A stretch of 32,836 nucleotides of DNA from Anaerolinea sp. (GTDB lineage Bacteria; Chloroflexota; Anaerolineae; Anaerolineales; Villigracilaceae). Position numbers and translations under genes: made by a program. Numbering within the stretch: the first letter of the stretch is position 1; each line of letters starts with the position of its first letter. The notes under the pieces were generated by a model. That model was not told the DNA's origin, did no database searches, and saw only the letters and a program-made list of their open reading frames with translations. Below, in pieces: positions 1 through 8,929 of this stretch. Location: assembly GCA_020047815.1 (NCBI GenBank), contig JAIFNG010000010.1, forward strand, positions 1 through 32,836, given 5' to 3'.

Positions 1-1
1 A

Positions 2-145
2 ATCGAGGAAATATATTATTACAACATGGATGAGTTAAGCGATTTACACAATACAGGCAAAGTAAAATTCTGTGGGTGGTTCGTGGAATTGTTAAATTGG
101 TATTCAGGCAAGGAAACAAAGATGATCCTTGATCTGCATGAATAA
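2..145 (+). CDS. 3' end of an unidentified gene, start outside the window
   Basis: The frame beginning at base 2 is open from the window edge to a TAA at 143-145 and gives 47 residues, ending in KMILDLHE. The composition (mixed hydrophobic, aromatic and charged residues) looks protein-like rather than random. The frame is followed by a possible hairpin at 175-211. An internal ATG at 26 could start a 39-residue peptide, but a truncated longer gene is more likely because the frame is open to the edge. I recognise no family. The short length makes this tentative. Confidence 0.4.
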   Translation: MEEIYYYNMDELSDLHNTGKVKFCGWFVELLNWYSGKETKMILDLHE

Positions 146-174
146 GTAGATTTTATCAAAGGGGATGCTCCAAG

Positions 175-211
175 GCAGATGGGGACACTCAAAATAAATA
201 AGACCATCTGC
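175..211 (+). terminator. possible terminator of the upstream partial gene
   Basis: The inverted repeat GCAGATGG (175-182) / CCATCTGC (204-211) has a 21-nt loop and is followed by AACTTTTCT. It lies between the stop at 145 and the Shine-Dalgarno of the next gene. The loop is long, so support is modest. A second 8-bp pair, AACTTTTC (212-219) with GAAAAGTT (243-250), sits just downstream. Confidence 0.3.
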
Positions 212-267
212 AACTTTTCTGGAGAAGGAACGTAGACCTACTGAAAAGTTTTCTACAAGGAGAATCC

Positions 268-1584
268 ATGAAAACAACTTACAAATTTTTTTCCATTTTT
301 ATCCTCATTACCCTTCTTGCCCTTACCTTTGCCACACCTGCAAAGGCATTTGATGGGCGTTCAGGGGAAAACGTTGAGATCAAGGCAAATGAATTTATTG
401 AAGATGACCTCTATGTCACCGCAAATAACTTCGTGCTGGAGGGAACTGTCAAGGGCGATCTGGTGGTTTTCGGAACATCCGTTGTCATCAACGGCACCGT
501 CGAAGGTGACTTGATTGCCGCCGGGCAAAGCATCACCATCAACGGCACTATCACGGACGACGCCCGAATTGCAGGCGCCGTACTACAGATCGGCAAGGGT
601 GCTGTCATTGGCGGGGATGTTATTGCAGGCAGTGCGAGCCTGGAAACTGAAGCAGGCAGTCTTATCAAAGGTGAGTTGGTTGTTGGTGCTGCGCAGACAC
701 TGCTCGATGGAAAAATCACCGGCGATGTCTTAGCAGGAACGGGAGCGTTGGAGCTCAATGGGGATTTCGGTAGCGATGTTAAAGCCGAAGTAGGCAATCC
801 TGAAGAAGGCAATCCCTCACCCACCATGTTTATGCCGCAAGCCGATATTGATTTCCCAGTCGTCAAACCCGGATTTAATGTCGGGGAGAATGCCAAAATT
901 GCGGGTAACCTTGAATACACACAATCAAAAGATGTAACTATCCCTACAGGCGCAGTCGGCGGAAAAATTCTCCGTACCGAGCCAGTGATCGACCCTGACG
1001 AAGTAAAAGCAAAACCCACTCCCGCCGAAGCCGTCCTGACCTGGACACTCGATCTTTTCCGTACCATCATTACATGGGTCGCATTTGGGCTGCTGCTTGG
1101 CTGGCTCGTCCCAGTCTTTATGAAAGGCTTGATGGATAAAGTACAGTCGCAACCCGTTGCAAGCCTTGGCTGGGGGCTGGTGGCTTATGCGGCATTTTTC
1201 TTCGCCCTCCTTGTTCTCTTTATTACCATGCTAACAGGCGGCTTACTGTTCGGCGCTCTCACATTGGGTGGATTAAGTGGCACGATCATTTGGCTTGGAA
1301 TCCTTTGCATTTTTGCGATGGTCATCGGTTTTGTACTAGTTACCGTCTACCTAACTCACATCTCCGTGGCCTGGCTCAGCGGCAAATTGATCATTAGCCG
1401 TCTCAAGCCGGAACTTGCTGAACACAAAGTCTTGCCTCTCCTGGTCGGAGTCATACTAATTGCAATGCTCGTTGCCCTGCCTTATGTCGGCTGGCTTTTT
1501 GGAGTAATTGTCATGTTCATAGGCCTCGGTGCAATCTGGATTTGGGGACGGGAAATCTGGCAGGCACGCAAGGTAATCATTTAG
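268..1584 (+). CDS. Secreted bactofilin-like polymer-forming protein with C-terminal membrane domain
   Basis: 438 residues. Residues 1-27 form a typical signal peptide ending in an AKA/F cleavage site. Residues about 40-175 carry repeated beta-strand units of the type GTVxGDL and VxINGTIxDD, which resemble the right-handed beta-helix of bactofilins (polymer-forming cytoskeletal proteins). Residues about 258-438 contain four to six hydrophobic segments, so the beta-helix is probably displayed outside the membrane and anchored at the C-terminus. Classical bactofilins are short, cytosolic and lack signal peptides, so this is a membrane-linked variant and its role (envelope scaffold or surface barrier) is inferred. 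The start is fixed by AAGGAG at 257-262, 5 nt before the ATG. A strong hairpin follows the gene at 1607-1652. It appears to be monocistronic. Confidence 0.8.
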   Translation: MKTTYKFFSIFILITLLALTFATPAKAFDGRSGENVEIKANEFIEDDLYVTANNFVLEGTVKGDLVVFGTSVVINGTVEGDLIAAGQSITINGTITDDARIAGAVLQIGKGAVIGGDVIAGSASLETEAGSLIKGELVVGAAQTLLDGKITGDVLAGTGALELNGDFGSDVKAEVGNPEEGNPSPTMFMPQADIDFPVVKPGFNVGENAKIAGNLEYTQSKDVTIPTGAVGGKILRTEPVIDPDEVKAKPTPAEAVLTWTLDLFRTIITWVAFGLLLGWLVPVFMKGLMDKVQSQPVASLGWGLVAYAAFFFALLVLFITMLTGGLLFGALTLGGLSGTIIWLGILCIFAMVIGFVLVTVYLTHISVAWLSGKLIISRLKPELAEHKVLPLLVGVILIAMLVALPYVGWLFGVIVMFIGLGAIWIWGREIWQARKVII

Positions 1585-1606
1585 TTCGAAATAGTGAAGT
1601 AAACCC

Positions 1607-1652
1607 AAAATAATAAACCGAGGATGTTGGTTAATCCTCGGTTTATTATTTT
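1607..1652 (+). terminator. Perfect 18-bp stem-loop terminator
   Basis: The left arm 1607-1624 (AAAATAATAAACCGAGGA) is perfectly complementary to 1635-1652, with a 10-nt loop. The arms end in A4/T4, so the hairpin can act in both directions. It lies 22 nt after the stop of the bactofilin-like gene, and its right arm runs into the promoter of the radical SAM operon. Confidence 0.8.
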
Positions 1653-1663
1653 GACAATTCTAG

Positions 1664-1669
1664 TATAAT
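1664..1669 (+). promoter_or_regulatory. -10 element TATAAT, 7 nt before the start codon (predicted leaderless)
   Basis: A perfect TATAAT ends 7 nt before the ATG at 1677, so transcription should start at or next to the first codon base. There is no Shine-Dalgarno. The nearby TTGACA at 1651-1656 is only 7 nt from the hexamer and cannot be its -35. Confidence 0.6.
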
Positions 1670-1676
1670 TTCGTTC

Positions 1677-3650
1677 ATGTTAAATTCAGAGCAAATAGAA
1701 GTAAAACTTGACCGAATTCTTTTAAAAGTACAGAAGCCTGGTCGTTACGTCGGCGGTGAACTGAACAGCACCATCAAGGATTGGGACAAAGCAAATATCC
1801 GCGTCGCGCTTATCTTTCCTGATGTTTATGATATCGGCGTTTCAAATGTCGGGTTGAAAATCCTCTATGACCAGATCAACCAAAGAGAGGATGCGCTGGC
1901 TGAACGCGCCTACGCACCATGGATGGACATGGAAGCATTAATGCGTGAACATGGAATTCCGCTCTATGGTCTGGAATCAAAGCATCCTCTGGCTTGCTTC
2001 GACCTGATCGGCTTTTCACTACCCTATGAGACTCTATACACAAACACCCTCAACATTCTTGACCTGGCTGGCGTTCCAGTCCGCTCAGTAGATCGTGATG
2101 AGACCCATCCCATCATCATCGCCGGCGGGCATTCCGCCACAAATCCCGAACCAATGCACGCTTTCATCGATGCGTTCGTAATAGGCGAAGGGGAGGAAGT
2201 AATTCACGATATTCTCAACACGATACAAAAAATCAAAAGGGAGCATTCAAAAGCCAACACAAATCAGACATCTTTGCCATTCAGCCGTATTGCATTACTG
2301 CTTGATCTCGCCCAAATTCCCGGCGTCTACGTCCCCCGGTTTTACGAAACCACATACCTTGAAGATGGAACCGTTGCACACACCCAGCCGATCCATCCCA
2401 AAGTACCAAAAATAATCAAAAAACGTATAGTGGCAAAATTGCTCCCGCCACCTATAAAATTCATCGTGCCAAACATTGAAGTCGTTCACAACCGCGCCTC
2501 AGTGGAGATTATGCGGGGATGTACTCGCGGATGCCGATTCTGTCAGGCCGGCATGATCACCCGTCCCGTACGGGAAAGGGGCGTGCAGGAGATTGTAGAT
2601 GCTGCGGATGCCGCCATTCGCTCAACAGGATTTGAAGAGCTTGCATTAATGTCGCTATCCTCTTCTGACTATACCCATGTCGCTGAACTGGTAAATGCGA
2701 TCAGCAAGCGTTTTGAAGGGCGCAAACTGACTATCGCACTCCCCTCTCTCCGCATCGAAACCGTCTCGATCGACCTGATGGACAAGCTTAAAGAGCACCG
2801 TTCTGGCGGATTCACGCTCGCACCAGAGGCAGCCAGTGAGCGCATGCGGCGCATCATTAATAAATTTATTCCCGATGAAGACATCATCAATACCACACGG
2901 GATATTTACAGCCGCGGTTGGACAACAATAAAGCTTTATTTTATGATCGGCCATCCCAGTGAAACACTGGAGGACGTGCAGGCGATTGTAGACCTATCCA
3001 GGCGTGTACTTGAAGAAGGACGCAAGGTTGCGGGCTGGAAAGTGAAATTAAATGTGGGCGTCAGCACTTTTGTACCAAAACCACAAACTCCTTTTCAATG
3101 GGTCGCCTGTGATACCAGAGAAAATATCCTGGAAAAACAAGCGATGCTCAAACGGCAACTGCTAAAAGATAAAAACATTAAGTTGAGCTGGACAAAACCT
3201 GAAGATACTCTGCTCGAAGCATGGCTCACCCGCGGTGATCGCAGAATGGCTGAAGTCATATACAGTGCATGGAAAAATGGCGCCAGATTTGACGCCTGGG
3301 GAGATGAAACCATAAAACAAGATGCATGGCTGCCTGCCTTTGAGGAGCATAAACTCGACCCAGCGTTTTACACTCATCGCCAACGCCGGGCGGATGAGGT
3401 TTTTCCTTGGGAACATATCACCGCGGCTGTTCGAAAAAGTTTCCTGTTTCAAGATTTCCGCCAGTCGCTTGAAGGTCAAATCCGCGTGGATTGCCGTTTG
3501 AATTGCTATGCCTGCGGCATCCTGCCCACATTTGCCAATTTACGCCGTGAAAACCCCGGAGATGGCTGGAAATGTCCCGATGTAAAAAGCCCATTCAAAG
3601 TGCACAACGAAAAATTATTAGTGGTTGACGACCAGGCGCTTAATGAATAA
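1677..3650 (+). CDS. Radical SAM protein of the TIGR03960 type
   Basis: 657 residues. The N-terminal region (about 40-180) resembles the B12-binding-like part found in this class of radical SAM proteins. The radical SAM motif CTRGCRFC supplies C282, C286 and C289 as ligands for the [4Fe-4S] cluster that cleaves S-adenosylmethionine. A second cysteine group near residues 611-640 (CRLNCYACG and a later Cys) could bind another cluster or a metal. The substrate is not established for this family. It is the first gene of an operon with a ClbS/DinB-like protein and a DUF2344 protein. Separate radical SAM and DUF2344 genes side by side match the usual partnership, in which the two are adjacent or fused. 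The start is set by the TATAAT 7 nt upstream, so a leaderless transcript is predicted. Confidence 0.88.
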   Translation: MLNSEQIEVKLDRILLKVQKPGRYVGGELNSTIKDWDKANIRVALIFPDVYDIGVSNVGLKILYDQINQREDALAERAYAPWMDMEALMREHGIPLYGLESKHPLACFDLIGFSLPYETLYTNTLNILDLAGVPVRSVDRDETHPIIIAGGHSATNPEPMHAFIDAFVIGEGEEVIHDILNTIQKIKREHSKANTNQTSLPFSRIALLLDLAQIPGVYVPRFYETTYLEDGTVAHTQPIHPKVPKIIKKRIVAKLLPPPIKFIVPNIEVVHNRASVEIMRGCTRGCRFCQAGMITRPVRERGVQEIVDAADAAIRSTGFEELALMSLSSSDYTHVAELVNAISKRFEGRKLTIALPSLRIETVSIDLMDKLKEHRSGGFTLAPEAASERMRRIINKFIPDEDIINTTRDIYSRGWTTIKLYFMIGHPSETLEDVQAIVDLSRRVLEEGRKVAGWKVKLNVGVSTFVPKPQTPFQWVACDTRENILEKQAMLKRQLLKDKNIKLSWTKPEDTLLEAWLTRGDRRMAEVIYSAWKNGARFDAWGDETIKQDAWLPAFEEHKLDPAFYTHRQRRADEVFPWEHITAAVRKSFLFQDFRQSLEGQIRVDCRLNCYACGILPTFANLRRENPGDGWKCPDVKSPFKVHNEKLLVVDDQALNE

Positions 3651-4167
3651 AATCACCTTCCTTCCCCGTTTACAGCACGAACGCGATAAATTTGAAAACC
3701 TGCTCAATCAGGTCGGGTTCGCGCGCCAACTGACCATGGTGGGTGTATTTGTCAACCTGTCCATCAAGGATTTATTGGCGGACATTCTCACACGTGAGCA
3801 ATTTATTGCCGACCGTTTAAATGAAATTTTACATGGCGAATCTTATTGGACAAGCACATCTCACACCGCACTTGAAAATTTCCAAAAAGCAAATGGGTAT
3901 CCTGATTACGAATCCCCGCTATGCGATATGGAAAAACTCAACCACCTCGTCATCCACAAATATAAAAATATTGCCCTGGATGACATTGTTGAACAGGAAC
4001 TTGCCTCTTATGCCAATATCCTGTCCGCCATGATAAAGTTAACTCACAACCAGTGCCTTGATCATGACCTCTTCCACCGTGTAGCAGAGCATACTTACAA
4101 GCCTTATCGGAAGACCGGCTCGGAGATCAATCGCTGGCTTAAATCACTTGAAACGGAAATAAAATAA
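3643..4167 (+). CDS. ClbS/DinB-like four-helix protein in the radical SAM operon
   Basis: 174 residues from ATG 3643, which overlaps the stop of the preceding gene by 8 nt. An upstream TTG at 3625 is less likely. The N-terminal pattern (an LLNQVG segment, then VFVNLSIKDLLADI and a helix) resembles ClbS/DfsB and DinB-like four-helix bundles, which often begin with a helix followed by a W/L-S-x-KD-LxAH-type element. Here the element reads LSIKDLLADI, with no histidine at the usual position, so metal binding is uncertain. The tail HTYKPYRKTGSEINRWL fits the C-terminal helix. The biochemical role is unknown. Coupled translation and a shared operon tie it to the radical SAM enzyme. Confidence 0.65.
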   Translation: MNKITFLPRLQHERDKFENLLNQVGFARQLTMVGVFVNLSIKDLLADILTREQFIADRLNEILHGESYWTSTSHTALENFQKANGYPDYESPLCDMEKLNHLVIHKYKNIALDDIVEQELASYANILSAMIKLTHNQCLDHDLFHRVAEHTYKPYRKTGSEINRWLKSLETEIK

Positions 4168-4169
4168 GT

Positions 4170-4793
4170 ATGCGTACTCGGATCACTTTTTCAAAGCAGG
4201 GTGCTTTACGTTACACAGGCCATCTTGACCTGCATAGGTTGTGGGAACGTGCCATGCGTCGGGCTGACTTACCTCTCAGTTACTCACAGGGATTTCACCC
4301 CCAGCCTAAAATTAGCCTTGCTTCTGCCCTGCCATTAGGATTTTCCTCACAATGCGAGGTATTGGACGTACGGTTTAATGAGGATATTCCAACAGGGGTA
4401 ATCGCATCCCGATTAAAAGACAGCCTTCCCCCGGATATTCAGATCGCCAGTGTTAAAATTGTGGATGAGCGCGAGCCTGCTCTGCAAACACAGATACTCT
4501 CGGCGGCGTACGATATCCAGTTAACAGAACCGGTTGATGGAGCCGAATTGAGAAAAAAAGCCGATGCCCTAATGGCATCAGAATCTCTCCCACGCGAACG
4601 TCGTGGAAAATTCTATAACCTGCGTCCGTTGATCGAAACCCTGACCATGGTTATGGGATCCAATGGAGCAATATCCCTGCAAATGAAACTCGCCGCCCGC
4701 GAAGGTGCCACTGGACGCCCAGAAGAGGTATTGAATGCACTGGGCATTGAGCCCGAATACACGCGCGTGGAAAGAACTCAACTAATATTTTAG
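4170..4793 (+). CDS. TIGR03936/DUF2344 radical SAM-linked protein
   Basis: 207 residues. The opening (RTRITFSKQGALRYTGHLDL, then a WERAMRRADLPLSYSQGFHP segment) is the characteristic N-terminus of the radical SAM-linked family, which is found next to or fused to TIGR03960 proteins. It starts 2 nt after the stop of the ClbS-like gene without a clear Shine-Dalgarno, consistent with translational coupling as the third operon gene. The molecular role is not known. It may present a substrate or help the neighbouring enzyme modify RNA or protein, but that is inference. Confidence 0.85.
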   Translation: MRTRITFSKQGALRYTGHLDLHRLWERAMRRADLPLSYSQGFHPQPKISLASALPLGFSSQCEVLDVRFNEDIPTGVIASRLKDSLPPDIQIASVKIVDEREPALQTQILSAAYDIQLTEPVDGAELRKKADALMASESLPRERRGKFYNLRPLIETLTMVMGSNGAISLQMKLAAREGATGRPEEVLNALGIEPEYTRVERTQLIF

Positions 4794-4913
4794 GATTCGA
4801 TATATCCTGAGTGAAGTGTCAAGCTATCTGGTGGGATCGCCGCCGAAAAATAATCATAAATTCTTTAATTACGCTGCACCAGGCATAGGGTAAAAATAAA
4901 TAGGAGAACAGCC

Positions 4914-5882
4914 ATGCCAATTCTCGTTTCTTTGCTTTTTGGTTTCGTCCCCATGTTCATTTTTGCGGCGTTTGTATATTGGCTGGATCGTTACGAGAAA
5001 GAACCAAAAATATTACTTGGTGCGACTTTTTTTTGGGGTGTGGTAGTGGCGGCTGGTGGTGCTTTCATCATTAACACTGCATTCGGCATGGGTATTTATA
5101 TATTCACAGGATCAGAAGGCGCCGCTGAAATCGGCACCACATCTGTGATTGCCCCAATCGTGGAAGAATTTCTCAAAGGACTCGCTGTTGCGATTGTTTT
5201 CTTCATGTTTTACAAGGAGTTTGATTCCATTCTGGACGGGATCATCTATGGCGGAATCGCCGCACTTGGTTTTGCAGCGACAGAAAATACGCTATACATC
5301 TTTCGTAATGGCTACCAGGAAGGAGGCTGGGGCGGATTATTCCTCCTGGCCTTCATTCGCATCATTATCGTAGGCTGGCAGCATCCTTTCTATACCGCAT
5401 TCACGGGCATCGGTTTTGCGGTTGCACGAACCAATAAAAATACGGCGATCAAATTCCTGGCGCCAGTTGTGGGTTTTGGGCTGGCAATTATCACCCATGC
5501 CTTTCACAACACCTTTGGTGGTTTAATTGGTGGGCTGGAAGGGCTCGCCGCAGGCACTTTGGTGGATTGGATTGGCTGGACATTTATGCTTGGTTTTATC
5601 TTTTGGATGATCGGCCATGAACGCAGCATTGTCAAATCAAATCTGTTATCGGAAGTATTATCAGGCACGATCACCCAGGCACAATATCAAAAAGCCCTTT
5701 CCCCATGGACAGTGACCACGGCAGGCTTCAGCGGCAGGAATACCGCCCGTTTTTATCAACTATGCGGTGAAATATCCCATAAAAAGGAACAAGCGCGAAA
5801 GCATGGGGATGAAGGTGGAAATCTCGCGATCATTGAAAAACTTCGCTCAGAGTTGGCGTCCCTTACGCCTTATATAAGTTAA
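4914..5882 (+). CDS. prsW: PrsW-family intramembrane metalloprotease
   Basis: 322 residues with about eight hydrophobic segments in the first 235 residues and a soluble C-terminal tail (about 236-322). PrsW-type motifs are all visible: EExxK at E84, E85 and K88; ATEN at 122-125; a conserved histidine at H157 (QHPFYTAF); and HAFHN at 195-199. In the PrsW/CAAX-protease group these residues bind zinc and catalyse cleavage of membrane proteins. Bacillus PrsW cleaves an anti-sigma factor, but the substrate here is unknown because no sigma/anti-sigma pair is adjacent. The start is supported by AGGAG about 7 nt before the ATG. It stands alone with 120 nt upstream. A run of ten T residues lies at 5895-5904 downstream. 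Confidence 0.83.
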   Translation: MPILVSLLFGFVPMFIFAAFVYWLDRYEKEPKILLGATFFWGVVVAAGGAFIINTAFGMGIYIFTGSEGAAEIGTTSVIAPIVEEFLKGLAVAIVFFMFYKEFDSILDGIIYGGIAALGFAATENTLYIFRNGYQEGGWGGLFLLAFIRIIIVGWQHPFYTAFTGIGFAVARTNKNTAIKFLAPVVGFGLAIITHAFHNTFGGLIGGLEGLAAGTLVDWIGWTFMLGFIFWMIGHERSIVKSNLLSEVLSGTITQAQYQKALSPWTVTTAGFSGRNTARFYQLCGEISHKKEQARKHGDEGGNLAIIEKLRSELASLTPYIS

Positions 5883-5960
5883 ATCATTCATCAATTTTTT
5901 TTTTGCAAAGAGCGCCAAATAATATAATTTCTTGACAATTTTTTCACGGCTTAAACCCCA

Positions 5961-5969
5961 TGATATACT
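5961..5969 (+). promoter_or_regulatory. Extended -10 (TGATATACT), 7 nt before ATG 5977
   Basis: TG-n-TATACT ends 7 nt before ATG 5977, and no Shine-Dalgarno precedes the codon. This predicts a leaderless mRNA and argues for ATG 5977 over the upstream in-frame TTG at 5932. Confidence 0.55.
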
Positions 5970-5976
5970 CGCGCCG

Positions 5977-7500
5977 ATGAATACCAAGCGCACACCCCTC
6001 AACCTCATTCTGGTCGTTGCTGCAATTTTCTATCTCTCGTTCATAATTGGCACATCTTTTGTGGTGAATGGTGAACGCTACTTCACCCTGGTTGATGACG
6101 CCATGATTTCCATGCGCTACTCAAAACACCTGGCACAAGGTCACGGACTGACTTGGAACATTGGCGATGCGCCCATTGAAGGTTTCACAAATTTCGGCTG
6201 GACTCTGTATCTTTCATTCCTGCATCTTTTCTCCATACCCATATCCAAAATTTCACTTGCGGTCATGCTCACCTCAATGGTTATTTTGCTGGCAAATATC
6301 CGCATTGTATGGCAGATCGCCACTGCACTTCTTCCCGATTCAAAACATGCTCCTCCATTTGCCGCTCTAGTCACAGCTTTTTATTTCCCTCTCGTCTTCT
6401 GGTCACTTCGAGGTATGGAAGTTGGCCTGCTTACTTTACTGGTTAACCTTTCCATACTGCTTGCAATCTCCAGGAGGAATACCATTCTCATAAGCATCCT
6501 GTTTGCGCTTTCAATTCTCGTCCGTCTGGATACCGTCATCGCTGCTGTCGTAATTACAATCTACCTGTTCGCCAGGAATAAACGCAGTGCCATACTTCCC
6601 CTACTTTCAATTATCATCACAACAATTGCAATTCTATGGTTTCAACAGTTTTACTTTGGTGATTTTCTCCCAACAACCTATTATCAAAAAGTGACTGGCT
6701 TCACCACGTTGGAACGCATCCGGCACGGCATGCTCGTTTTCAATCAATACGCCACAAGAGACACCCTTTTCCTGTTATTATTTTCACTGACGGGCATAAT
6801 CTTTTACAAGCTTCAACACAACCGCGAATCGCTTTTGTTGATGGGTCTCTTCCTTGCACAGTGTGCCTATTCGATTTATGTCGGAGGGGACTATGCTGAG
6901 CCGGAAACAGATTCTGCAAATCGATTTATCACCCAGGGGATGCCCGCGCTAATTCTTCTTTTTAGCTGGCTGGCCAGTCTTGTCCTTTCAGATCTGATTA
7001 GCGCGCAATCCAAACCGTCATATTCCACGCCGAAAGTTAACCCAGCCATTCCACTCTCCCTGATCACACTTCTCATAATTAGCGGCGAAGCATGGTTTAA
7101 CTACTCCATAGATAATGCCCCCCTGCTCAAAGCAGACATCCGCCGAGTAAAACTTGGACTGCATATCGCAAACAACACAACATATGAAGCAGTGATCGCT
7201 GTTCACGCTGCAGGACAGATACCCTATTTCTCGGAACGCACCACCATCGATCTGCTCGGTTTAAATGACCCTATTGTCGCCAAGGGGTTGGGACACGGTG
7301 AGTTCTACCCAGGTCACAATAAATGGGACTATGACTATAGCATCGGCGAACTTCAACCAGACCTGATCGTCGATAACTTCGCTCCTCTTGCCTCATTTAT
7401 GCAGGGGAATGAAAAATACAAAAAGCTTAGGAACGGGATCTACGTCCTCAAGGACAGCGTTCTTGTAGATGCAAAAGGCTTATCAAAAGAGTATCGGTAA
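5977..7500 (+). CDS. Multispanning GT-C type glycosyltransferase (RgtA/mannosyltransferase-like)
   Basis: 507 residues from ATG 5977. About 10-12 hydrophobic segments follow a short cytoplasmic N-terminus. The first periplasmic loop carries the DD pair D40-D41 in VDDAMISMRY followed by an EGFTNFGWTLY segment. Both are typical of GT-C enzymes that transfer sugars from polyprenyl-phosphate donors, where the acidic pair is catalytic. The C-terminal roughly 120 residues are soluble and may bind the acceptor. The acceptor and sugar cannot be told from sequence. It appears to be a single gene that ends at a bidirectional terminator facing citrate synthase. Confidence 0.78.
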   Translation: MNTKRTPLNLILVVAAIFYLSFIIGTSFVVNGERYFTLVDDAMISMRYSKHLAQGHGLTWNIGDAPIEGFTNFGWTLYLSFLHLFSIPISKISLAVMLTSMVILLANIRIVWQIATALLPDSKHAPPFAALVTAFYFPLVFWSLRGMEVGLLTLLVNLSILLAISRRNTILISILFALSILVRLDTVIAAVVITIYLFARNKRSAILPLLSIIITTIAILWFQQFYFGDFLPTTYYQKVTGFTTLERIRHGMLVFNQYATRDTLFLLLFSLTGIIFYKLQHNRESLLLMGLFLAQCAYSIYVGGDYAEPETDSANRFITQGMPALILLFSWLASLVLSDLISAQSKPSYSTPKVNPAIPLSLITLLIISGEAWFNYSIDNAPLLKADIRRVKLGLHIANNTTYEAVIAVHAAGQIPYFSERTTIDLLGLNDPIVAKGLGHGEFYPGHNKWDYDYSIGELQPDLIVDNFAPLASFMQGNEKYKKLRNGIYVLKDSVLVDAKGLSKEYR

Positions 7501-7511
7501 CGGGTCAAATT

Positions 7512-7552
7512 ATAAAGAGCCTGCGAGAAAAATATAATCGCAGTCTCTTTAT
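7512..7552. terminator. Bidirectional terminator between convergent genes
   Basis: ATAAAGAG (7512-7519) pairs with CTCTTTAT (7545-7552), and CTGCGA (7521-7526) pairs with TCGCAG (7538-7543), with one mismatch between the two blocks. The loop is 11 nt and A/T rich. The hairpin lies exactly between the ends of the glycosyltransferase and citrate synthase genes. Confidence 0.8.
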
Positions 7553-7577
7553 CTTTCTACTGTCTTCAGGTCACTTT

Positions 7578-8894
7578 CTATTCAGGCTGACTTGATTTCG
7601 AAACAATGGCTTCCAGCATCGTTGTCGTCAGTGACTTCGGACGCTCCAGAGGCTGCCCCAGTGCACGTGCCCAAACATAATTACATGTCACTCCAAGAGC
7701 TCGTCCCACACCGAACAACACGGTGTAGAAATCAAAATCGCGTACACCGTAGTAATATTGCAGCGTACCCGAGATCGCATCAACATTCGGGGCTGGATTT
7801 TTCGCCTTGCCTTGTTCTTTGAGAACAGTTGGCACGACATCGAAAACCATTTCCGCCAGACGGATAAGCTCATCTTCAGGAAAACGTGCTTTCGCAAAGT
7901 CCAACTGCGCCATAAAACGGGGATCAGGCACACGTAAAACAGCATGACCATACCCAGGGATCACGTGCCCATCATTGAGGGTGTCCCAGGCGAATTTATA
8001 AAGATCCTCACGGCTCGGTACACCGCCAAACTTCTTGTGCACTTCCATCAACCAGCCGAGACACTCCTGGTTTGCAAGCCCATGCAAAGGTCCTGCAAGA
8101 CCGTTAAGCGCCGCAGAGAAAGATAGGTACGGGTCAGAAAGGGCAGAGCCGACAAGGTGCATGGTGTGGGCCGAGACATTTCCAGATTCATGGTCAGAGT
8201 GCAGGATGAAGTATAAGCGGGCAAGGTCAGCATAACCCTTCCGATCCTCAACGCCCATCATCCTGGAAAAGTTCGCCCCGTAGTCGAGTTTTGCATTGTA
8301 TTTCGGTTTTTTGGTTTCTCCAAAATATTTCATTCGGTAGATAAAAGCCGCAATAATCGGAAGTTTGGCTGTCAAGTCAAGACTGTCTTCCAATGCAGCT
8401 TCCCAGTAAGCGTCCTTTTTCATGGAGTGATAGCGTTGGGCAAAAATCGATCCTCCCTGTAAAGCCAGAACCGCTTGCGAAAGGAGGGTCATCGGGTGAG
8501 TGTCTTTAGGCATGGATTTGATCATCTTGTATACGTGATCGGGTACTTCCGACCGCTTAGCCCACTCCGCTTCAACTTCCTCTGCCTGCTCACCTGTCGG
8601 CAGGTCACCGATCATGAGCAGGTAATAGAAACCGCCCACCATCGGAATTTTATTGCCGCGCCTCCTGGGTAGTTTCTTCAACACTTCGGGAATGGGCATA
8701 CCGCGGAAAAGAATACCATGCGCGGGGTCGACAAATGAAATATCCGTTAGCAGGGATTTAATGTCACGCATTCCACCGACAATTTGACCCACTGTTACCT
8801 GATCCACGACTACGTCGGCATGCTCCTTTGCAAGTGACTTAAAGCGCCCACGCCATTCAGGTAATTTTGCTGAGATTTTTTCATGCAGAATCAT
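7578..8894 (-). CDS. gltA: Citrate synthase, mitochondrial (eukaryotic-type) form
   Basis: 438 residues. It condenses oxaloacetate and acetyl-CoA to citrate. The catalytic residues are visible: H271 in GPLHGLANQE, H317 in PGYGHAVLR and D372 in PNVDAISG. Several segments, such as HSDHESGNVSAHT, VGSALSDPYLSF and ALGQPLERPKS, read almost like the animal mitochondrial enzyme and unlike the hexameric GltA of enterobacteria. The length also matches the mitochondrial-type dimer. It lacks a targeting peptide. The start is fixed by AAGGAG before ATG 8894. The gene lies downstream of mdh, the enzyme that makes its substrate. A 79-nt gap with a stem-loop and a palindrome separates the two, so it may be read from the mdh transcript or its own promoter. 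Confidence 0.93.
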   Translation of the reverse strand: MILHEKISAKLPEWRGRFKSLAKEHADVVVDQVTVGQIVGGMRDIKSLLTDISFVDPAHGILFRGMPIPEVLKKLPRRRGNKIPMVGGFYYLLMIGDLPTGEQAEEVEAEWAKRSEVPDHVYKMIKSMPKDTHPMTLLSQAVLALQGGSIFAQRYHSMKKDAYWEAALEDSLDLTAKLPIIAAFIYRMKYFGETKKPKYNAKLDYGANFSRMMGVEDRKGYADLARLYFILHSDHESGNVSAHTMHLVGSALSDPYLSFSAALNGLAGPLHGLANQECLGWLMEVHKKFGGVPSREDLYKFAWDTLNDGHVIPGYGHAVLRVPDPRFMAQLDFAKARFPEDELIRLAEMVFDVVPTVLKEQGKAKNPAPNVDAISGTLQYYYGVRDFDFYTVLFGVGRALGVTCNYVWARALGQPLERPKSLTTTMLEAIVSKSSQPE

Positions 8895-8915
8895 GATTAC
8901 TCCTTTTTCCTTTGG

Positions 8916-8929
8916 CTGAAAATTTTCAG
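8916..8929. repeat. 14-bp perfect palindrome in the citrate synthase leader
   Basis: CTGAAAATTTTCAG is self-complementary and lies 22 nt upstream of the citrate synthase start codon. It may be a protein-binding operator or part of the tail of the mdh hairpin next to it. Confidence 0.35.

Noticed and set aside
411..1070. 219-codon frame antisense to the bactofilin-like gene
   Set aside because: Shadow of the real gene. It is rich in S, P, T and V with no ribosome site and no domain.
1651..1656. TTGACA as the -35 of the radical SAM operon
   Set aside because: Only 7 nt from TATAAT, so the spacing is impossible. It is the end of the terminator arm by chance. The TTGACA at 5932 is likewise 26 nt from its -10.
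5932..5976. TTG start at 5932 giving 15 more residues to the glycosyltransferase
   Set aside because: No ribosome site, and the extended -10 at 5961-5969 would lie inside the coding sequence. ATG 5977 fits better.
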